Shown: positions 17,544 to 27,196, counted from the stretch's first letter. The stretch is DNA of 64,000 nt from Thermophilibacter provencensis (GCF_030372065.1 NZ_JAUDEA010000007.1:1-64000); one strand, 5' to 3'. The notes: a model not told the origin generated them from the sequence alone. Numbers and translations are program-made.

Positions 17544-18215
17544 CTACGCGCCGAGCACGTGCTCCCAGCCATCAATCCAGAGGTCCGCCCCGCGGCGCAG
17601 CTCCGTTGCCGGTTGGCGGGGGTCGTCGCAGCGCACCGCCACCGTGGTCATGCCCGCCCCGCGCGCGGAGAGCACGCCGGGCAGGATGTCCTCGAAGACC
17701 ACGCACCCCGCGGGGGCCGCACCCAGGCGCCGGGCCGCCTCGAGGTAGATGTCCGGGTGGTCCTTGCCGCGCGCCACGTCCACCCCGCAGACCACCTCGT
17801 CAAAGAGCCCGTAGACGTCAACGTGCTGCATGGCCCTCAGTACCTGCGGGTTGTTGGTCGTCGCGAGCGCAAGCCTCACGCCCCTGTCCCGCAGTGCCCG
17901 GAGATAGCCCTCCGCTCCCGGTCGCAGCTCAACGGAAGTCTCGTAGAGCGCGGCTCCCAGGCGGTTCCACTCGTCGACGATGTCCTGCACCTCGTCGCGC
18001 AGACGGTAGGTCTCCACGCACCAGCGCGCCCCCTCGGCAAAGCCGAGCGTTGCCAGGATCGTGGACGCGCTCTCGTCGAACTCCAGCCCGCGCGTGGCAA
18101 AGAAGATCTCGTCCACGCGCCGCCAGAGGTGCCACGTCTCGGCGAGTGTGCCGTCAAAGTCAAAGATCGCCGCACCAAAGCTCGGCGGCCAGAGCGTCAC
18201 CGAACGCCCGCTCAT
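17544..18215 (-). CDS. HAD family hydrolase (phosphatase-like)
   Basis: A 223-residue haloacid dehalogenase-superfamily enzyme. Motif I FDFDGTLAET lies near residues 16-25, motif II ALATTNNPQVL near residue 115, Lys in GKDHPD near residue 151 and motif III VVFEDILPGVLSARGAGM near residue 170. The cap is of the helical type found in phosphoglycolate phosphatase and beta-phosphoglucomutase relatives. The substrate is not predictable. Its ATG at 18215 overlaps the stop of the upstream TPR-like gene (ATGA), so the two form a coupled operon. Confidence 0.88.
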   Translation of the reverse strand: MSGRSVTLWPPSFGAAIFDFDGTLAETWHLWRRVDEIFFATRGLEFDESASTILATLGFAEGARWCVETYRLRDEVQDIVDEWNRLGAALYETSVELRPGAEGYLRALRDRGVRLALATTNNPQVLRAMQHVDVYGLFDEVVCGVDVARGKDHPDIYLEAARRLGAAPAGCVVFEDILPGVLSARGAGMTTVAVRCDDPRQPATELRRGADLWIDGWEHVLGA

Positions 18216-20449
18216 CGGTCCGGCTCGTCCTCGAGCGAGCGGAGCACCCCAAAGGTCACGTCGTCCCTGAAGAGCGAGCAGAGCGACTTCACGAGGTCGC
18301 GCGCCGCCCAGAAGACGCCGGCGTCCACGGCGGAGCGCGCCGCGCCCAGAAGCGCCTCGCCAACCTCCGCGGTGGGCGCAAGGGGGATGCCCGCGCCCCT
18401 GAGCGCGTCCTCCTCGGCGTCCTGCGGGAGAGTGCCGTCGGTCGCGCTGCCCACCTGGCTGATGAGCGCCACCACGGCAAGCCCGGCGACGATCGCCGCG
18501 CCTGGCAGGCTCCGGCACGCGCGCTGGTAGCAGGCCTGGGCCGCGAGCACGTGACCGTCTCGCCACTGCAGCTGCGACATCCTGAGATAGCCAAGGCCAA
18601 TGGTCTCCGGGTCGTGCGCCAGCGAGAGGAGCCGGCAGAGCTCGTCGAAGGCCCCCTCGTCCTGTCCCGCCGCCTCGAGGCACTGGGCGAGGTGCAGGCT
18701 CGCCTGGGAGGAGAGCGGGGCAAGCTCGCAGGCGCGCTTCGCGTGGGGGAGGGCGTCGCGCGTGCGCCCCTGAGCGAGCGCCGCCGCGGAGGCGATCAGG
18801 TGCGCCTCGAGGTAGCTCTCGCTCACAAGCTCGCAGCGCTCGTGGGCGGGCGCGAGAAGCAGGTTGTAGAGCGCGCGGTCGGTATAGGAGCCAAACGCGC
18901 GCCAGACGAGGTCGTCCCCGTCGCGGTAGGTACCGGCCTCCTCGACGGGGCTAAGCGCCTCGAGCGCGCACTTCTCGGCACCCTCCATGTTGCGGCCGTA
19001 GAGGAGCTCCCGTGCCGCGACCGTCTTGCGGGTGAGCTCGTCTCCGCTCACGAGCGCCTCGGCAACGGCGAGCGGGTCGTCGTCCAGCTCGCCGGCCACG
19101 AGCTCGCGCACGCAGCGCAGCGCGGCCTCGCGGACGTCGTCGTGGGAGGTGCCGTCCGCGAGGGAGAGCAGCGCGCGGACGTTCTTCTCGGTGGAGTCCC
19201 CCAGTTCGCGCACGAGCTCCGTTGAGGCAAGGCGCCGCGCGCAGGCCTCGTCCGAACCAAGGTCGCGCACGCGCGCGCAGCCGAGCCCCGCCGCGGCGGC
19301 GGGGAGCAGCACCCGCTCGGACGTCTCCACGGGCTCGTAGCGCAGCTTGGGGCAGAACGCCTCGTCATCGAGGGAGAAGCCCTGATGCACGGGCATGAGC
19401 TCACGGTCCTCCGCGTCCAGGGCGGCCCCCGCCACGCGCATGACGGCGTAGGGGTCAACGGGGCCCTCGAGGTCGAGGCCCTCCAGCAGGGAGCGCGTGA
19501 TGCGCGCGGAGTAGTAGCAGGTGTGATCGCGCGCCGTGTCCACCACGCCGGCAACCCAGACCTCGGCGAGCTGCGGCGCCACGAGCAGCGCGTAGGCGGA
19601 GAGAAGAACCCCCAGCCTGAGGTTGTAGTCCGAGGCCGCGCGCCGGCGCATCTCCGCCGTGGCGCTCACGACGCCGAGGCCGTCCACGTAGGCCGTGGCG
19701 GCCCAGGCCTCCGGGGGCACGAGGTCTATCTCGATGCCGGCGCGGCCGTGCGCGACGTTGGTGCGAAAGCGCGCCGTGAGGCGGTAGGGGAGCTGCAGGC
19801 GCTCGATTCCCGCGGAGATGGCGTTGCGCACCGCCCACTCGCCGAGCGCGGGCCCGTCGTGGCGGCGGGCCTCCACAGGCGCCTGGGAGACGATGGAGCG
19901 GCAGATGCGCTGCTCGCAGCGGACAAGCTCCTCGAGCGACGCCTCGTTGGGGCTGGGGAGCGCCCGCGCGACAAGCAGCGCGCAGTTGAGCGCGGCCTCG
20001 ATGCGCAGCAGCCTCACCTTTGACGGCCAGGGCATGGACTCGTCAATGACGCGCAGGTAGAAGAGGTCGGAGGTGCGCGGTCTCACGATGGAGAGGGCGG
20101 GGAGCGCACCGTCCCTGTCGGCAATGCCCGCCTCGGTGAGGCGCGTGGCGAGATAGAGCTCAAGGGGGCTGGGGGGAAGCGACGGCGCAGGCGAGCCCGC
20201 CCCGTCCGCGCGACGGCGAATGTCCGCGACCATCCCGCGCAGCACGCCCATCGGGTCCGTTGACTTTGCGAGGACGCGAGAGAGCGCCTCCATGTCCAGG
20301 ACGGTGGTGTTGCCCGCGTCTGAGGGGGCGTCAACCGCGGCCTCGCTCGCGCCCGCGCCGACCGTGAACTCGTCCTCGTTGCCCACGAGGGCCGCGAAGA
20401 GCCGCCCCAGGCGCCCGCGCGTGCCCTGATCGTCAAGCTCGTCGGACAT
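18212..20449 (-). CDS. TPR-like protein of unknown function
   Basis: A 745-residue soluble protein that I cannot assign to a characterised family. The N-terminus is acidic; residues about 100-330 are mixed alpha/beta without known motifs. The C-terminal part (about residues 480-670) has paired helices with the TPR-like pattern of small and large hydrophobic residues (LAQGRTRDALPHAKRACELAPLSSQASLHLAQCLEAAG; SQLQWRDGHVLAAQACYQRAC). A hydrophobic stretch near residue 675 (AAIVAGLAVVALI) could be one membrane helix. The ATG at 20449 follows a GGAGGGAAGCC ribosome-binding site. Coupled to the HAD gene downstream. A scaffolding role is only a guess. Confidence 0.7.
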   Translation of the reverse strand: MSDELDDQGTRGRLGRLFAALVGNEDEFTVGAGASEAAVDAPSDAGNTTVLDMEALSRVLAKSTDPMGVLRGMVADIRRRADGAGSPAPSLPPSPLELYLATRLTEAGIADRDGALPALSIVRPRTSDLFYLRVIDESMPWPSKVRLLRIEAALNCALLVARALPSPNEASLEELVRCEQRICRSIVSQAPVEARRHDGPALGEWAVRNAISAGIERLQLPYRLTARFRTNVAHGRAGIEIDLVPPEAWAATAYVDGLGVVSATAEMRRRAASDYNLRLGVLLSAYALLVAPQLAEVWVAGVVDTARDHTCYYSARITRSLLEGLDLEGPVDPYAVMRVAGAALDAEDRELMPVHQGFSLDDEAFCPKLRYEPVETSERVLLPAAAAGLGCARVRDLGSDEACARRLASTELVRELGDSTEKNVRALLSLADGTSHDDVREAALRCVRELVAGELDDDPLAVAEALVSGDELTRKTVAARELLYGRNMEGAEKCALEALSPVEEAGTYRDGDDLVWRAFGSYTDRALYNLLLAPAHERCELVSESYLEAHLIASAAALAQGRTRDALPHAKRACELAPLSSQASLHLAQCLEAAGQDEGAFDELCRLLSLAHDPETIGLGYLRMSQLQWRDGHVLAAQACYQRACRSLPGAAIVAGLAVVALISQVGSATDGTLPQDAEEDALRGAGIPLAPTAEVGEALLGAARSAVDAGVFWAARDLVKSLCSLFRDDVTFGVLRSLEDEPDR

Positions 20450-20539
20450 GGCTTCCCTCCCTCCGTCGACTCATATGTGCGTTATACCCCGCTTTGCGAC
20501 TCGCGTCGCGCCTCAAGCGGCGGCGGGTCGCCGGTAGCC

Positions 20540-21820
20540 CTACTCCTCCGGCTTGCGCTCCTGGGTGCGGTCCGAGTGGGACTCGCAGTGGTTGATGCGC
20601 CTGATGAGCAGCCCGGAGAGCAGCTTGGGATCGAGCCAGGTGGACTTGGGCGGCATGATGAGGCCCCGGTCCGCCACGTCCATGAGCTCGCGTAGCGAGG
20701 TGGGGTAGAGCGTGAAGGCCACGCCCTTCTCGCCCGCGCGCTCGGCGACCTCCTCTGCCGTGGCGAGGCCTCCCACAAACCCCAGTCGGTCGCAGCTGGT
20801 GGGGTCGTTCACGCCGAGCACGGGGCCGAGCACGCGGTCCTGCAGGAGGGAAACGTCGAGGCAGCCCACCGCATCGTCGGGGACGCCCTGCGCCACGAGC
20901 TCGCGCCAGGCGCCAAAGGCGTGCATCCCAACGTGGCCGCGCTCGGCGGGCATTACGGGCTCCTCCCGGCGCGGACCCACCGAGAAGCCCGCGGACTCGA
21001 TGCCGCACACGAGACCCTCCTCGGAGAGGTCGGCTGCGTCCGTGACCACGCGGTGATAGGGGAGCACCGTGAGCTGGCTCGTGGGGAAAAGGGCGCACAG
21101 CACGTAGTTGTAGGCCTCGTTGCCCGTGTGGCGCTCGCCGCGCTCGGTGCGCATCTTCTGGCACACGTGCGCGGAGGCCGCCATGCGATGGTGACCGTCC
21201 GCGATGTAGGCGCGGCCCACGTGCTCGAGCATCATGCGCAGGGACTCCACCGCCGCCGGTCGGGCGACGCGCCAGATCGTGTGACGCACGTGGCGCTCGT
21301 CGGTGAAGTCGTAGAGGGGCTCGGCCACCTTTGCGGCCTCGACGAGCGCCTCCAGGACGGGGTTGTCGTGGTAGGCGAGAAACACCGGGCCGGTCTGGCA
21401 GCCGGTCGCCTCGATGTGGCGGAAGCGGTCCGCCTCCTTCTCCGGGCGCGTGAGCTCGTGGCGACGGATGATGCCATTGGTGTAGTCGTCCACCGAGCAC
21501 GCCGCCACGATGCCGGTCTGCTCGTGGCCGTTTGCGCGCAGGCGATAGAGGTAGTAGCAGCGCGTGCCGTCGCGCAGCAGGGTGCCGTCGGCAACGCGTG
21601 CGGCAAGGAGCTCGTGGGCCTTCTCGTAGACGTCGTCCGCGTAGGGGTCGTGGACGGGGGAGAAGGCGGTCTCGGGGCGGTCTATCGCGAGAAACGAGCG
21701 CGGGTGGCACGAGACGTACGCCGCGGCCTCCGCGCGGGTGAAGACGTCGTAGGGAAGCGAGGCAAACTCGGCCGCCGCCTCGGGGCGCGGCCGGTAGCAG
21801 GTGATGGGTTCGGCGTGCAT
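20540..21820 (-). CDS. DUF1015 family protein
   Basis: A 426-residue protein of the DUF1015 family, widespread in anaerobes. Recognisable features are the N-terminal RPRPEAAAEFASLPYDV segment, FLAIDRPE, YLYRL, the conserved ADGHHRMAAS motif near residue 205 and the C-terminal MPPKSTWLDPKLLSGLLIR. Some relatives have been linked to serine metabolism, but I do not consider the activity of this protein established. The frame is open to 22408, but the upstream part is repeat DNA. The ATG at 21820 has a strong GAAGGAGGGCCC ribosome-binding site. It is divergent from a HAD phosphatase gene across repeat array A3. Confidence 0.85.
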   Translation of the reverse strand: MHAEPITCYRPRPEAAAEFASLPYDVFTRAEAAAYVSCHPRSFLAIDRPETAFSPVHDPYADDVYEKAHELLAARVADGTLLRDGTRCYYLYRLRANGHEQTGIVAACSVDDYTNGIIRRHELTRPEKEADRFRHIEATGCQTGPVFLAYHDNPVLEALVEAAKVAEPLYDFTDERHVRHTIWRVARPAAVESLRMMLEHVGRAYIADGHHRMAASAHVCQKMRTERGERHTGNEAYNYVLCALFPTSQLTVLPYHRVVTDAADLSEEGLVCGIESAGFSVGPRREEPVMPAERGHVGMHAFGAWRELVAQGVPDDAVGCLDVSLLQDRVLGPVLGVNDPTSCDRLGFVGGLATAEEVAERAGEKGVAFTLYPTSLRELMDVADRGLIMPPKSTWLDPKLLSGLLIRRINHCESHSDRTQERKPEE

Positions 21821-21946
21821 GGGCCCTCCTTCAAGTGGGACTGGGCAATCATAGCGCGTGCGCGTTTTGGCTGTGTGCACGCGGGGGCGAGCGGCGGGCG
21901 ACCCTCGGCTGCGCGGGTGGTCTGGACCCCTTTGCAGGGGGTCGGC

Positions 21947-22199
21947 GCCGAGAAAACCGCGGGGCTGTACCGGCATCCCGGTTGCGTGCCGAGAAAACCG
22001 CGGGGCTGTACCGGCATCCCGGTTGCGCGCCGAGAGATGCGGGTCTCTGTACCAGCCCCGCGTCTCAGCGCCGAAAGAACTTCGCCTCTGTACCAGTTTT
22101 GAGAAACCGCGTCGAGAAACCCCGGGCTCTGTACCATCACCAGCGCAAGGTGCCGTGCTCCGCGGGTGCACTATGGTACAGCCCCGCGGTTTTCTCGGC
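21947..22199. repeat. phased 26-bp repeat array A3 (5 forward, 1 reverse unit)
   Basis: Forward units start at 21947, 21988, 22029, 22070 and 22111, an exact 41-bp period four times in a row. One reverse unit starts at 22174. The first two forward units and their linkers are identical copies. The array occupies most of the 442-base gap between two divergent genes (DUF1015 and HAD phosphatase), so it lies where both promoters should be. Confidence 0.9.
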
Positions 22200-22262
22200 G
22201 ATGACCTTACGCGCCCCCGCCGCGGACGTGCTACGCTTGACAAACGCAACGAAGGGAGAGGG

Positions 22263-22919
22263 ATGGACGTTACCAGCAGAGACGTGGTTCTCTTTGACTT
22301 TGACGGGACGCTCGCCAACACCGTGCCGGCAATCGCGCGCACCGCGCGGCGCGTCCTTCTTGCGCACGGCCTCACCGACGAGACGATCGGCGATATCATG
22401 CGCCTCATTGGCCCTCCCTTCCCGCAGGCATACAGCCTCGTCTACGGCTTCTCTCCGGAGGAGGCGGTCCAGATCACGGCCGAGTACCGCGCCATCTACA
22501 CCACGCTGGGCGTTGAGGGCTGGCCGCTCTTCGAGGGCACGCGCGAGCTGCTCGAGGACCTGCGCGCCGCGGGCAAGCGCCTGGGGGTGGCGTCCTCCAA
22601 GCGAACGACCCTCGTGCGACAGGCCCTTGCGGACAACGACGCGCTCGACCTCTTTGACGTCGTGTGCGCAAAGCCCTCGGACGATGAGATCTCAAAGTCC
22701 CAGATCATCGACGGCGCCCTCTCCGAGCTGGGCGCATCTCCCGACCAGGCCGTCATGGTGGGAGACCGCCACAACGACGCGGAGGCCGCCATCCAGAGTG
22801 GCATCCCCTGCGTGGGCGTCTCCTACGGCGGCGCCACAAAGCCGGGCGAGCTCGAGGCCGCCGGCGCGTGCGCCGTTGCGTCCACGGTTGACGAGCTGCG
22901 CCGCATTCTCCTCGGCTAG
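22263..22919 (+). CDS. HAD family phosphatase (phosphoglycolate phosphatase-like)
   Basis: A 218-residue HAD-superfamily hydrolase. Motif I LFDFDGTLANT lies near residues 10-20, motif II GVASSKR near residue 109 and motif III MVGDRHNDAEAAIQSGIPCVGVSYG near residue 163. The insertion between motifs I and II is a helical cap of the Gph/PpaX type. Candidate substrates are 2-phosphoglycolate or pyrophosphate, but sequence alone cannot decide. ATG at 22263 follows GGGAGAGGG; the upstream open frame runs through array A3 and is not coding. Confidence 0.87.
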   Translation: MDVTSRDVVLFDFDGTLANTVPAIARTARRVLLAHGLTDETIGDIMRLIGPPFPQAYSLVYGFSPEEAVQITAEYRAIYTTLGVEGWPLFEGTRELLEDLRAAGKRLGVASSKRTTLVRQALADNDALDLFDVVCAKPSDDEISKSQIIDGALSELGASPDQAVMVGDRHNDAEAAIQSGIPCVGVSYGGATKPGELEAAGACAVASTVDELRRILLG

Positions 22920-23060
22920 AGCCAGGAGCGTCGGGGCGCAAGCGGCGGGCGTCCCCCGGCCCCCGCTGCCGCCCGCCGACCGAAAAGTCGTCGCGCATTT
23001 TGGGTAGAAGGTTGAGCATGAGGGTGCAGGTTCGGCCCACGCCAAGAGATGGGAGCAGAC

Positions 23061-23408
23061 ATGGCAGACTTTGACCTTACCGAGGGTATCCGTAAGCTCT
23101 TCCTTGCCAGCGTCGGTGCCGTGGCAATGGGTGCCGAGAAGTCCCAGGAGGTCGTTGAGGACCTCGTCAAGAAGGGCGAGCTGACCGTCGAGCAGGGCAA
23201 GACGCTCAACCAGGAGCTCACCCGCAAGGCCAAGGAGGTCTTCGAGAACACCTCCGACAGCGCCCTGCGCGCCCACCTGGCCTCCATGACGTCCGAGGAG
23301 CGCGCCGCCTATGCCAAGAAGGTCGCGCAGATGTCCGCGGACATCGATGCCGCCTCCGTCAAGGTTGAGGTGGACGAGGCCGAGAAGACCGAGGACGCCG
23401 CCGAGTAG
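23061..23408 (+). CDS. small helical phasin-like protein
   Basis: A 115-residue, highly helical, charged protein: MADFDLTEGIRKLFLAS, a hydrophobic VGAVAMG segment, a KGELTVEQGKTLNQELTRKAKE helix and an acidic C-terminal tail (DEAEKTEDAAE). This resembles the phasin/PHA-granule-associated proteins often found next to UbiB-type kinases. ATG at 23061 has GGGAG six bases upstream. It lies 8 bases before the UbiB-like gene, suggesting an operon. No polyhydroxyalkanoate synthase gene is seen nearby, so a granule role is not supported here. Confidence 0.8.
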   Translation: MADFDLTEGIRKLFLASVGAVAMGAEKSQEVVEDLVKKGELTVEQGKTLNQELTRKAKEVFENTSDSALRAHLASMTSEERAAYAKKVAQMSADIDAASVKVEVDEAEKTEDAAE

Positions 23409-23416
23409 GGGAACGC

Positions 23417-25237
23417 GTGACGCCGAGCGAGAGGGACGAGAGAGTAGATGACGCGTCGGGCGAGGGTCCGGACGTCCCCGAGGTGCCCGAGGGCGCCGAG
23501 GGGGGGCGCGGCCTTGGCTCGACGCGCACCTCGCAGGAGATCATCGACGCCTGGTACGAGCGGATGGTCTCTGGCGAGGAGGGCTCTGGCCTGCAGACCA
23601 TCGGACTTTTTGGGGGCAGGAGCGGGGAGGACTACGGCCTCTCGCGCGGCTCTCGCCTGGCGCGCATCGGTCAGATCGTCTCCATCGTTCGCCGTTATGA
23701 CATTTTCCACGGCCTCACGCCCAAGAGCCTGCGTCGCATGCTCGAGGAGCTGGGGCCCACGTTTGTGAAGGCCGGCCAGATCCTCTCGATGCGCTCTGAG
23801 ATCTTGCCCCAGAGCTTCATGCGCGAGCTTGGCAAGCTGCGCACCGACGTGGAGCCGATGGACCGCAACACGGTGCTCGAGGCCCTGCGCGCCGAGTACG
23901 AGACCCCCATCGAGGACATCTTTGACGCCATTGATGACCAGCCCCTCGGCTCGGCGTCCGTGGCGCAGGTCCACAAGGCGCGCCTCGTAACCGGCGAGAT
24001 GGTTGCGCTCAAGATCCAGCGTCCGCACGTCCAGGAGATCATGGCGCAGGACATCTCGATCATGCGCTCCCTTGCGCGCTACGCCAGCAAGTTCATGGGC
24101 GACGAGCAGTTCCTCGACCTGCGCTCCGTTGTGGACGAGCTCTGGCAGAGCTTCCGCGAGGAGACGGACTTCCTCGTTGAGGCGCGCAGCCTCGAAGAGT
24201 TCCGCCGCAACAACGCGGGGTGCGCCTTCGTGGACTGCCCCAAGCCCTACCCTACGCTCTGCACCAAGCATGTTGTGGTGATGGACTACGTTGAGGGCAT
24301 CCCCATCAACGACGCCACGCGGCTCGTGAGGGAGGGCTACGACCTCTCCGAGATTGGCATCAAGCTTGCGGACAACTACACGAGCCAGATGCTCGACGAC
24401 GGGTTTTTCCACGCCGACCCGCACCCCGGCAACCTCGTGATTCGCGACGGCAAGATCGTCTACCTCGACCTCGGCATCATGGGGCGCCTCTCGAGCCACG
24501 ACCGCTCGGCGATGCGCGACATGGTGACGGCCGTGGCGCAGTGCGACTCGCCGGGCCTCGCGGAAGGCCTCAAGCGCTTCTCGATCTCCGACACCTCCGA
24601 GGTTGACGACGCACACCTTCTGGCAGACCTCGACGCCATCGTTGCGGACTACGGTCTGGCCGACCTCTCCGACCTCGACGTGGGCGCGTTTCTTAACTCG
24701 CTCATCTCGATGGCGCAGAAGGACGGCATTGAGCTCCCGAGCTCGGTGACGATGCTTGCGCGCTCGCTCGTGACGCTCGAGGGCACTGTGCACGCGCTCC
24801 TGCCGGGGACGTCGATCGTCGAGATCATCCATGCGCACCTGCGCGCCCACACCAGCGCCTCCGAGCTCGCGCGCCGCGAGACCAAGCGCATCGCCCGCGA
24901 GACCGTGGCCGCCACGCACGGCCTTCTCAGCGCGGCGAGCGACGCCGGGCTCGCCATGCGTATGCTCACCCGTGGCCAGCTCCGCGTGAACCTCGACCTT
25001 GCCGGTACGGAGGACCCACTCGAGGACCTTGCGCGCATCGCAAACCGCGTGACGCTGAGCGTGATCATTGCCGGCCTGTTCATCGGGTCGTCGGTGGTTT
25101 ACTACGCGCGCATCCAGCCGGTCATCTTTGGCATCCCCATCATCGGCTTTGTGGGATATCTCGCCGCGCTCGTGCTGGGCGTCTGGGTGGCCCAGGACAT
25201 CATCCGCGAGAGCCACCGTCGCCGTCGCCGCAGGTAG
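23417..25237 (+). CDS. UbiB/ABC1/AarF family atypical kinase
   Basis: A 606-residue membrane-anchored atypical kinase/ATPase. The family core includes LGPTFVKAGQILSMRSEILP (KxGQ motif) near residue 115, PLGSASVAQVHKARL with the Ala-rich loop near residue 178, the Lys in VALKIQRP and the catalytic FFHADPHPGNLVIR plus LDLGIMG near residue 330-355. Two C-terminal hydrophobic helices (SVIIAGLFIGSSVVYYA; FVGYLAALVLGVWVAQ) anchor it. In other bacteria such proteins support ubiquinone synthesis; in anaerobes the role is unclear. GTG at 23417 follows AGGGGAACGC. Co-transcribed with the small phasin-like gene. Confidence 0.92.
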   Translation: MTPSERDERVDDASGEGPDVPEVPEGAEGGRGLGSTRTSQEIIDAWYERMVSGEEGSGLQTIGLFGGRSGEDYGLSRGSRLARIGQIVSIVRRYDIFHGLTPKSLRRMLEELGPTFVKAGQILSMRSEILPQSFMRELGKLRTDVEPMDRNTVLEALRAEYETPIEDIFDAIDDQPLGSASVAQVHKARLVTGEMVALKIQRPHVQEIMAQDISIMRSLARYASKFMGDEQFLDLRSVVDELWQSFREETDFLVEARSLEEFRRNNAGCAFVDCPKPYPTLCTKHVVVMDYVEGIPINDATRLVREGYDLSEIGIKLADNYTSQMLDDGFFHADPHPGNLVIRDGKIVYLDLGIMGRLSSHDRSAMRDMVTAVAQCDSPGLAEGLKRFSISDTSEVDDAHLLADLDAIVADYGLADLSDLDVGAFLNSLISMAQKDGIELPSSVTMLARSLVTLEGTVHALLPGTSIVEIIHAHLRAHTSASELARRETKRIARETVAATHGLLSAASDAGLAMRMLTRGQLRVNLDLAGTEDPLEDLARIANRVTLSVIIAGLFIGSSVVYYARIQPVIFGIPIIGFVGYLAALVLGVWVAQDIIRESHRRRRRR

Positions 25238-26126
25238 GCTCTCACGCGCGGTTCTTCTCGGCGGTGCTTGGCCCCGTTGCGTTGCCCCCCCGTCTGTTGC
25301 GTTGCCCCTCCCGTTGCCGTTTCTCCCGGTTTTGGGCAACAAGTTTGATGCGCTGGCGCGTCCCGTCCGCACAAAACTTCCCATACTGTGCAGATCGCTC
25401 GTAATTGCTTGGGTTTTTGTCGCGCGGTCATCCCATCGGATGCTGCGATATAAAAAATGTGCCCCACAACTAGGGGAGAAGCGACAAGAACGGTCTTCTC
25501 GCCAGCGCGTCGGCTCCCAAAACCCAAAAGTGCCCGTTTCTGGACACGTTGCGGCAAACGACGGCTTGCGACCATTCGGGTCAGTTTTGGGCAACAAGTT
25601 TGATACAAGGGTGCTCCCCGCAGGTTAATTTGCCGTTGGCGAGAAGATTGACCTGCGGAAACGTTGTCGAGTCAGCCGAGATGCCACTGCCGTGACTGCC
25701 TAGACATAAAACTTGTTGCCCAAAACCGGAGAGATCGTCTCCAGACGGGCGCTCTTCTCGGCTCCAAACGTCCCGAGCGGCCTCTGGAGGACTTGGGAAG
25801 GCAAAAACTATTGAACTGCATACGGAGAAGGACGAGAAGACCATCCGCGTAAGTTTTTGAGCTCGCGAAAGGAAGGGAGTCCCTGGCGCGTGCGTGACGG
25901 TGTGCTTGTCCGCGACAAAGCTCGATGCTGCGGCAGGGGGGACCGCGCGCGGCTATCGCCATGGTTGCGGACACAACTGGGTGCGGTCAGCTCACGTCGA
26001 GCTGTGTGGAGGAACGGTGTCGGTGCGCCTTCTTTCAGAATTGTGAGTTCTTAAGTAACAATTTGGGCAGAAGAGAAGTATCAGCCGGCCCGACACCCGG
26101 GCCGTCCCTTGGAAGGAATCCCAGTA
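25238..26126. other. 889-base gene-free region rich in short repeats
   Basis: No credible gene is seen on either strand. It contains forward GTTTTGGGCAACAAGTTTGA copies at 25329 and 25584 and a reverse copy ending at 25726. A GCACAAAACTTCC...TGTGCAG block (25373-25394) recurs in altered form near 44095, and a CAAAAGTGCCCGTTTCTGGACAC-like block (25529-25551) recurs in altered form near 54088. There is also a CAGGTTAAT / ATTGACCTG inverted repeat (25621-25656). The last 250 bases before the DUF308 gene show no feature I can name. Confidence 0.6.
25584..25726. repeat. 143-bp element bounded by GTTTTGGGCAA inverted repeats (B2)
   Basis: Starts GTTTTGGGCAACAAGTTTGA and ends ATAAAACTTGTTGCCCAAAAC, so the ends are inverted repeats. 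The interior has GGCGAGAAGATTGACCTGCG. Its length is exactly the same as the element at 53891-54033, which has a similar block at the same internal position. An extra forward half-copy lies at 25329. Confidence 0.75.
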
Positions 26127-26717
26127 ATGGAACGGTATGACTCAAGCTTTGACCACGTTGGCGACTTTGTCGAGCGCTGGAACTCCAGCGTCAGGCGGAC
26201 GCGCCTGTGGATGATTCTCCTTGCCGTCGCGCTCATTCTCGTGGGGATGGGGAGCGCCGTTGCGCCCTTTGGTCTCTACGAGCTCATTCAGACTCTGGTC
26301 TCCGTTGCGCTCGTCGTGGGAGGCGTGGGACAGGTCGTGTCCTATGTGCGGACGCCCGAGCTCTTCCGGAGTGCAACCAAGCTGGTCATGGGCGTTCTCA
26401 ACGCGCTTCTCGGCGTGCTGCTCTTTGTGCTGCCCGCCTATCTGACGGCGGGGACCATCGTGTTTCTGCTTGCGTTCCTCTTCATCATCGCCGGCGCGGA
26501 GCGCATCACCACGGCGCGCCACCTGCGCTACTTTGGCGTGGAGGGAACGGGCCTTGCCACGGCAACGGGCGTTCTCAACGTCATTGCCGGTGTGGTCTTT
26601 CTGCTCATGCCGGCGTTCTCGAGCCTGGCCTTTAGCTACGTGCTCGCGGCGTATCTCGTGGTGGGCGGCGTGAGCCTCCTGGCCGAGGCGCTCACGATGC
26701 ATCCCATCGAGCGGTAA
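26127..26717 (+). CDS. HdeD/DUF308 family membrane protein
   Basis: A 196-residue integral membrane protein with about six hydrophobic helices arranged as repeated pairs (LWMILLAVALILVGMGS; LVSVALVVGGVGQVV; VLNALLGVLLFVLPAY; IVFLLAFLFIIAGAERI; VLNVIAGVVFLLMPAF; VLAAYLVVGGVSLLAEAL). This is the DUF308/HdeD-like pattern; the E. coli relative is an acid-resistance membrane protein. The function here is unknown. ATG at 26127 has GGAAGGA eight to ten bases upstream; an in-frame TTG at 26109 is less likely. Transcribed alone towards a convergent ABC exporter operon. Confidence 0.85.
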   Translation: MERYDSSFDHVGDFVERWNSSVRRTRLWMILLAVALILVGMGSAVAPFGLYELIQTLVSVALVVGGVGQVVSYVRTPELFRSATKLVMGVLNALLGVLLFVLPAYLTAGTIVFLLAFLFIIAGAERITTARHLRYFGVEGTGLATATGVLNVIAGVVFLLMPAFSSLAFSYVLAAYLVVGGVSLLAEALTMHPIER

Positions 26718-26767
26718 CGCCCCAGCGTACGCGCCGCTCCTACTGGACGGGCCGCCCCCGCTTCCGC

Positions 26768-27188
26768 GCCGAGAGAATCCGTCCTCTGTACCACTTTCCC
26801 GGAACCACGCCGAGAAATACGGGAGGCTGTGCCACGGTCCCCGATGAGGTGCCAAGAGAAGCGTCCCACTGTACCAGATTCCACGGGGCACGCCGAGAAA
26901 AGCCCTCATCTGTACCGTCGCCGCTCGGGGGAGCCCGCCGCGGGCGGCACAGCCCCTGGGTTCTCTCGGCATGCGCGCCAGAAAGCGGTACAGCGGGCGG
27001 ATTCTCTCGGCGGCCGCGCCCGGACGCCGGTACAGCCCCGGGCCTTTCTCGACATGCATCCGGGCGCGCCGGTACAGTGGCGGGCTTTTCTCGGCGCACC
27101 CTGCGGAATCTGGCACAGCGGCCCGCTTCTCCCGGCATCGGGAGGGGAGAGCAAACCGGGGTCGGCACAGGCCCCGGCTTCTCTCGGC
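26768..27188. repeat. phased 26-bp repeat array A4 (4 forward, 6 reverse units)
   Basis: Forward units start at 26768, 26809, 26851 and 26892. Reverse units start at 26945, 26986, 27028, 27070, 27111 and 27163. Seven of eight same-orientation steps are 41-42 bp; the last is 52 bp. The array fills the 535-base gap between two convergent genes, so it cannot serve as a promoter for either. Confidence 0.9.
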
Positions 27189-27196
27189 AACGAGAA

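Noticed and set aside
25857-26054. Small gene before the DUF308 gene
   Set aside because: No ribosome-binding site, Arg-rich composition and overlap with alternative frames of equal length; nothing supports translation.
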